Of a stretch of 64,000 bases of DNA, positions 61,815 to 64,000 are shown piece after piece (position 1 is the stretch's first letter; each line of letters starts with the position of its first letter). Below the pieces are notes generated by a model that was not told the origin of the DNA, made no database searches, and saw nothing but the letters and a program-made list of their open reading frames with translations. Origin of the DNA: Brachynemurus nebulosus (taxonomy: Eukaryota > Arthropoda > Insecta > Neuroptera > Myrmeleontidae); the NCBI GenBank assembly GCA_035578155.1, contig JAPWDM010000044.1, positions 694,501-758,500 on the forward strand, in the 5' to 3' direction. A program made the position numbers and the translations under genes.

Positions 61815-64000
61815 ATATACCGTAATTGCGGATTACTTGTGTCCTGTGGTGTAACTTGAGACCAAAACGGAAAAAGTATTATTTTCTGTTTTGTGCTTAT
61901 ATTAGTCAGTAGTAAAAGTAAGTTAGATATTTAGCTAGTAGGTAACAGCAGTAGGTTTACGGCGTTTAAGTTTAGGTAGTTCTGAAAATTGACACTAGAG
62001 GTGAGGCACGTGTTGTTTACTCTCTGTTTGAAATTGATGTTTGTTACGTTGCTAACTTTTGACTGTAAAAGTAATTGTGGTAGTCTACAAAGGAAGGTAA
62101 GTGCATAGTTTTATTACTTTGTTCATTACTAAACTAAATTCAGATATGTTCATCTGCCAACCATTCCGTTAATTTTTTAAATTAAGGTTTTGATAAATCA
62201 GTAAAATAACCTTAAAATTAGGGTAACTTGAGCCCATTATAACTTTGGTATAAAATGGTGCAAGACTAAAGCAGAAATTCCTAAAAGTCCTAAACCGTTG
62301 AACAAGTTCGTTAACCAGGCGCGTCCGATGCCCAAAACATGTTATTTTTGGAAATTTTCATGAAAAAAATTAACTTTTTTCCAAAATTTCTCCTTATTCA
62401 AAAATTTTTACACTGTTGGAACGAGGAGAAAAAATCACACAAAAAAGGTCTTTAAACTATTTTTCTATGTCAACTAGTTTCCGAGGAAAACTAATTTTTG
62501 TGATAAGAGTATTGAATAAGTAAAGTTCCTTATATGTTTGTACAATGTTTTAATTAGTAACCAACATCCTACATGGTCTCAAACTGTTTTCAAATGAAAA
62601 TCACCTGGAAATTTAGGTTTGGGTACAAGTAACCCGATCTTGAGGTTAACTTGATCATTGCCAGTAATTTGGCAGAGAGTGACCTCGTGCCCATAATATG
62701 CTTACATAAATCAGTGAAATACAAAAAATTAGTGCGTTCCACATATTCAGTGCTTAACGAATTTTGAGCAAGTGCAGTGACTATTATTTTCCCGACTATA
62801 GATGAAATTTATATGATTTAATATACCAGATCAGCGCAGTGACTTTATCAAATTTAGTTGAATCGTTTCAGAGCTTTGCGCGTTTGAAAATTCCGTAAAC
62901 ATAGATCGACAGAGACACAGAAGCTCTGTACTGTGAAACGCGAATGAAGATTTTGATTCTGGAGGACAAAAATTTTTCACTTTTCTAAGGTAGTTACCTA
63001 TAACGTTTCCGCTTTGCCGTATGGAAATATCATTGCCTTTTTATTTTTAACTATTACTGTAAACCGGATCTTCTCTGACATAGTTTGAAAAGCTTCCGCA
63101 TGGTAACATTGTGTGTTATAAATTCTTTAATTTTTATTGTCCTTTATCAAATGGGTTGTTATCCCTTTCGGTGGTACACTGGACGCTACTCGACTAGCTT
63201 GGTAGAACTGGGGGGGTGAGGGGTTATATCCTCTGAGAGACAAAAAAATTAAAAGAAATCTAACAATTAACCATGAAGTCTTAATTACTTTTGTTGAGCG
63301 CCACCGTATTTTGTACTAGAGAAAAAAACACGGAAAAATCTCAAGTTGTTAACGACTATACCTACGCTGAAAAATTAGAAAATAATTGTAGTGATATAAA
63401 CAACCAACATTGCTATCTATCAAAATTATTATTAATGTTAGCTTGTTTCAATACATTTTTAGCCATAAAATTTGTTGTACAATGATATGATTTATTTTTC
63501 TGAAAAAGTGATTAATTATTGCAAAAAAAAATGTAGTAAATTGTATTATAAGAAGGTTAATAACAGTATGTTGAGAGAATGAAAATTCAATTGGACAACT
63601 TGAAAAATATCAGAATGGAGCCTTCATATGAATGTCAAAATTACATGTGTCAAATAGAATTTCATCCACTCAAATTTTTAAAACGGTAAGTATAACTCAT
63701 TTAGATAGCATATAAAAGATTTAACTGTGAATTTTCATTAATAATATTTCCTTTGTTTTAGGTAAATATAGCCGGCGTAAAAAATTTTACTTAATAATAA
63801 AATTATTTTGGTTCAATTACAAGTTAACCTACAGTACATACGTAAGTTTAGACGGAGCGTGCTTCTATCACGTACAAATTCTGTACAGGTAAGTTTAAAT
63901 ATTTTTCTTTTTACACGTATTTCTGATCAATGATCGATAGTAGCAATTTCCGTCCAAAGTTTAATTTAAAAATATGAATTAACAAAATGACTAGATCTAA
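61815..64000. other. No recognised gene; dispersed repeat fragments
   Basis: GTAACTTGAG words recur at 61850, 62222 and 62645 (TTAACTTGAT). 62290-62510 is a fragment of the TA-cored foldback family (AAAAAGGTCTTTAAACTATT, GTCAACTAGTTTCC). GGTAAGT splice-donor-like words at about 63686 and 63888 and a TTTGTTTTAG acceptor-like word near 63763 occur without a coding frame between them. A 64-codon frame at 63291-63485 has no motif. Confidence 0.45.

Noticed and set aside
63660..63900. Host exon bounded by GTAAGT and TTTTAG signals
   Set aside because: No open frame between the signals and no protein similarity that I recognise.

Overview
This is an AT-rich, repeat-dominated piece of an insect (arthropod) genome. 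The evidence is errantivirus-type LTR retrotransposons with an env gene, a CsRn1-type Ty3/gypsy element, several hAT elements with 8-bp target duplications, a Foldback/MULE-like element with a 9-bp duplication, a DUF4817-type transposase relic, and many (TA)n tracts up to about 100 bp. There are no bacterial-style operons. I recognise no intact cellular host gene; the order (Hemiptera, Hymenoptera or other) cannot be fixed from the sequence.

Layout. 1-6.4 kb: two foldback elements and small DNA-transposon derivatives. 6.4-18.4 kb: mostly non-coding DNA with dispersed MITEs, a nested foldback and a hAT copy carrying the start of its transposase. 18.43-28.16 kb: the most unusual object, a 9.7-kb element made of two inverted arms of 3.8-3.9 kb around a unique 1.96-kb core. 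The arms keep one symmetry axis (coordinates sum to 46576) without indels over their outer 3.4 kb. The core has two convergent genes: a C2H2 zinc-finger protein with an acidic tail, and a 200-aa protein with two CxxC pairs. Each arm has two further genes reading outward. Between the inward and outward genes lies a 21-bp tandem array in which almost every unit carries TGAGTCA, the AP-1/bZIP site, ending at a TATA box. I see no transposase, integrase or polymerase in it.

28.2-37.2 kb: a cluster of foldback repeats with (TA)n or (CA)n(TA)n(TG)n at their centres or edges. 37.25-41.4 kb: a doubly truncated errantivirus-like element (A, minus strand), whose env ends in a repeat related to the ends of the 9.7-kb element. 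41.5-43 kb: a 120-bp minisatellite.

44.38-61.81 kb: a second errantivirus-like element (B, minus strand) with 5' LTR, primer-binding site, gag, pro-RT-RNase H, integrase, env, polypurine tract and 3' LTR. A CsRn1-type element (C, plus strand, 47727-53617, 5-bp target duplication TCTGG) sits between its RNase H and integrase regions. A 3.9-kb segment in gag/pro consists of a 1.37-kb direct duplication of gag-pro flanking 2.55 kb of foreign DNA. That foreign DNA holds a DUF4817-type transposase relic, itself split by a 1.26-kb hAT element. Removing the insertions leaves about 7.6 kb, the usual errantivirus size. 61.8-64 kb holds no recognised gene.

All retroelement genes carry stops or frameshifts. 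The zinc-finger gene, the CxxC gene and the two copies of the 118-codon arm gene are open.
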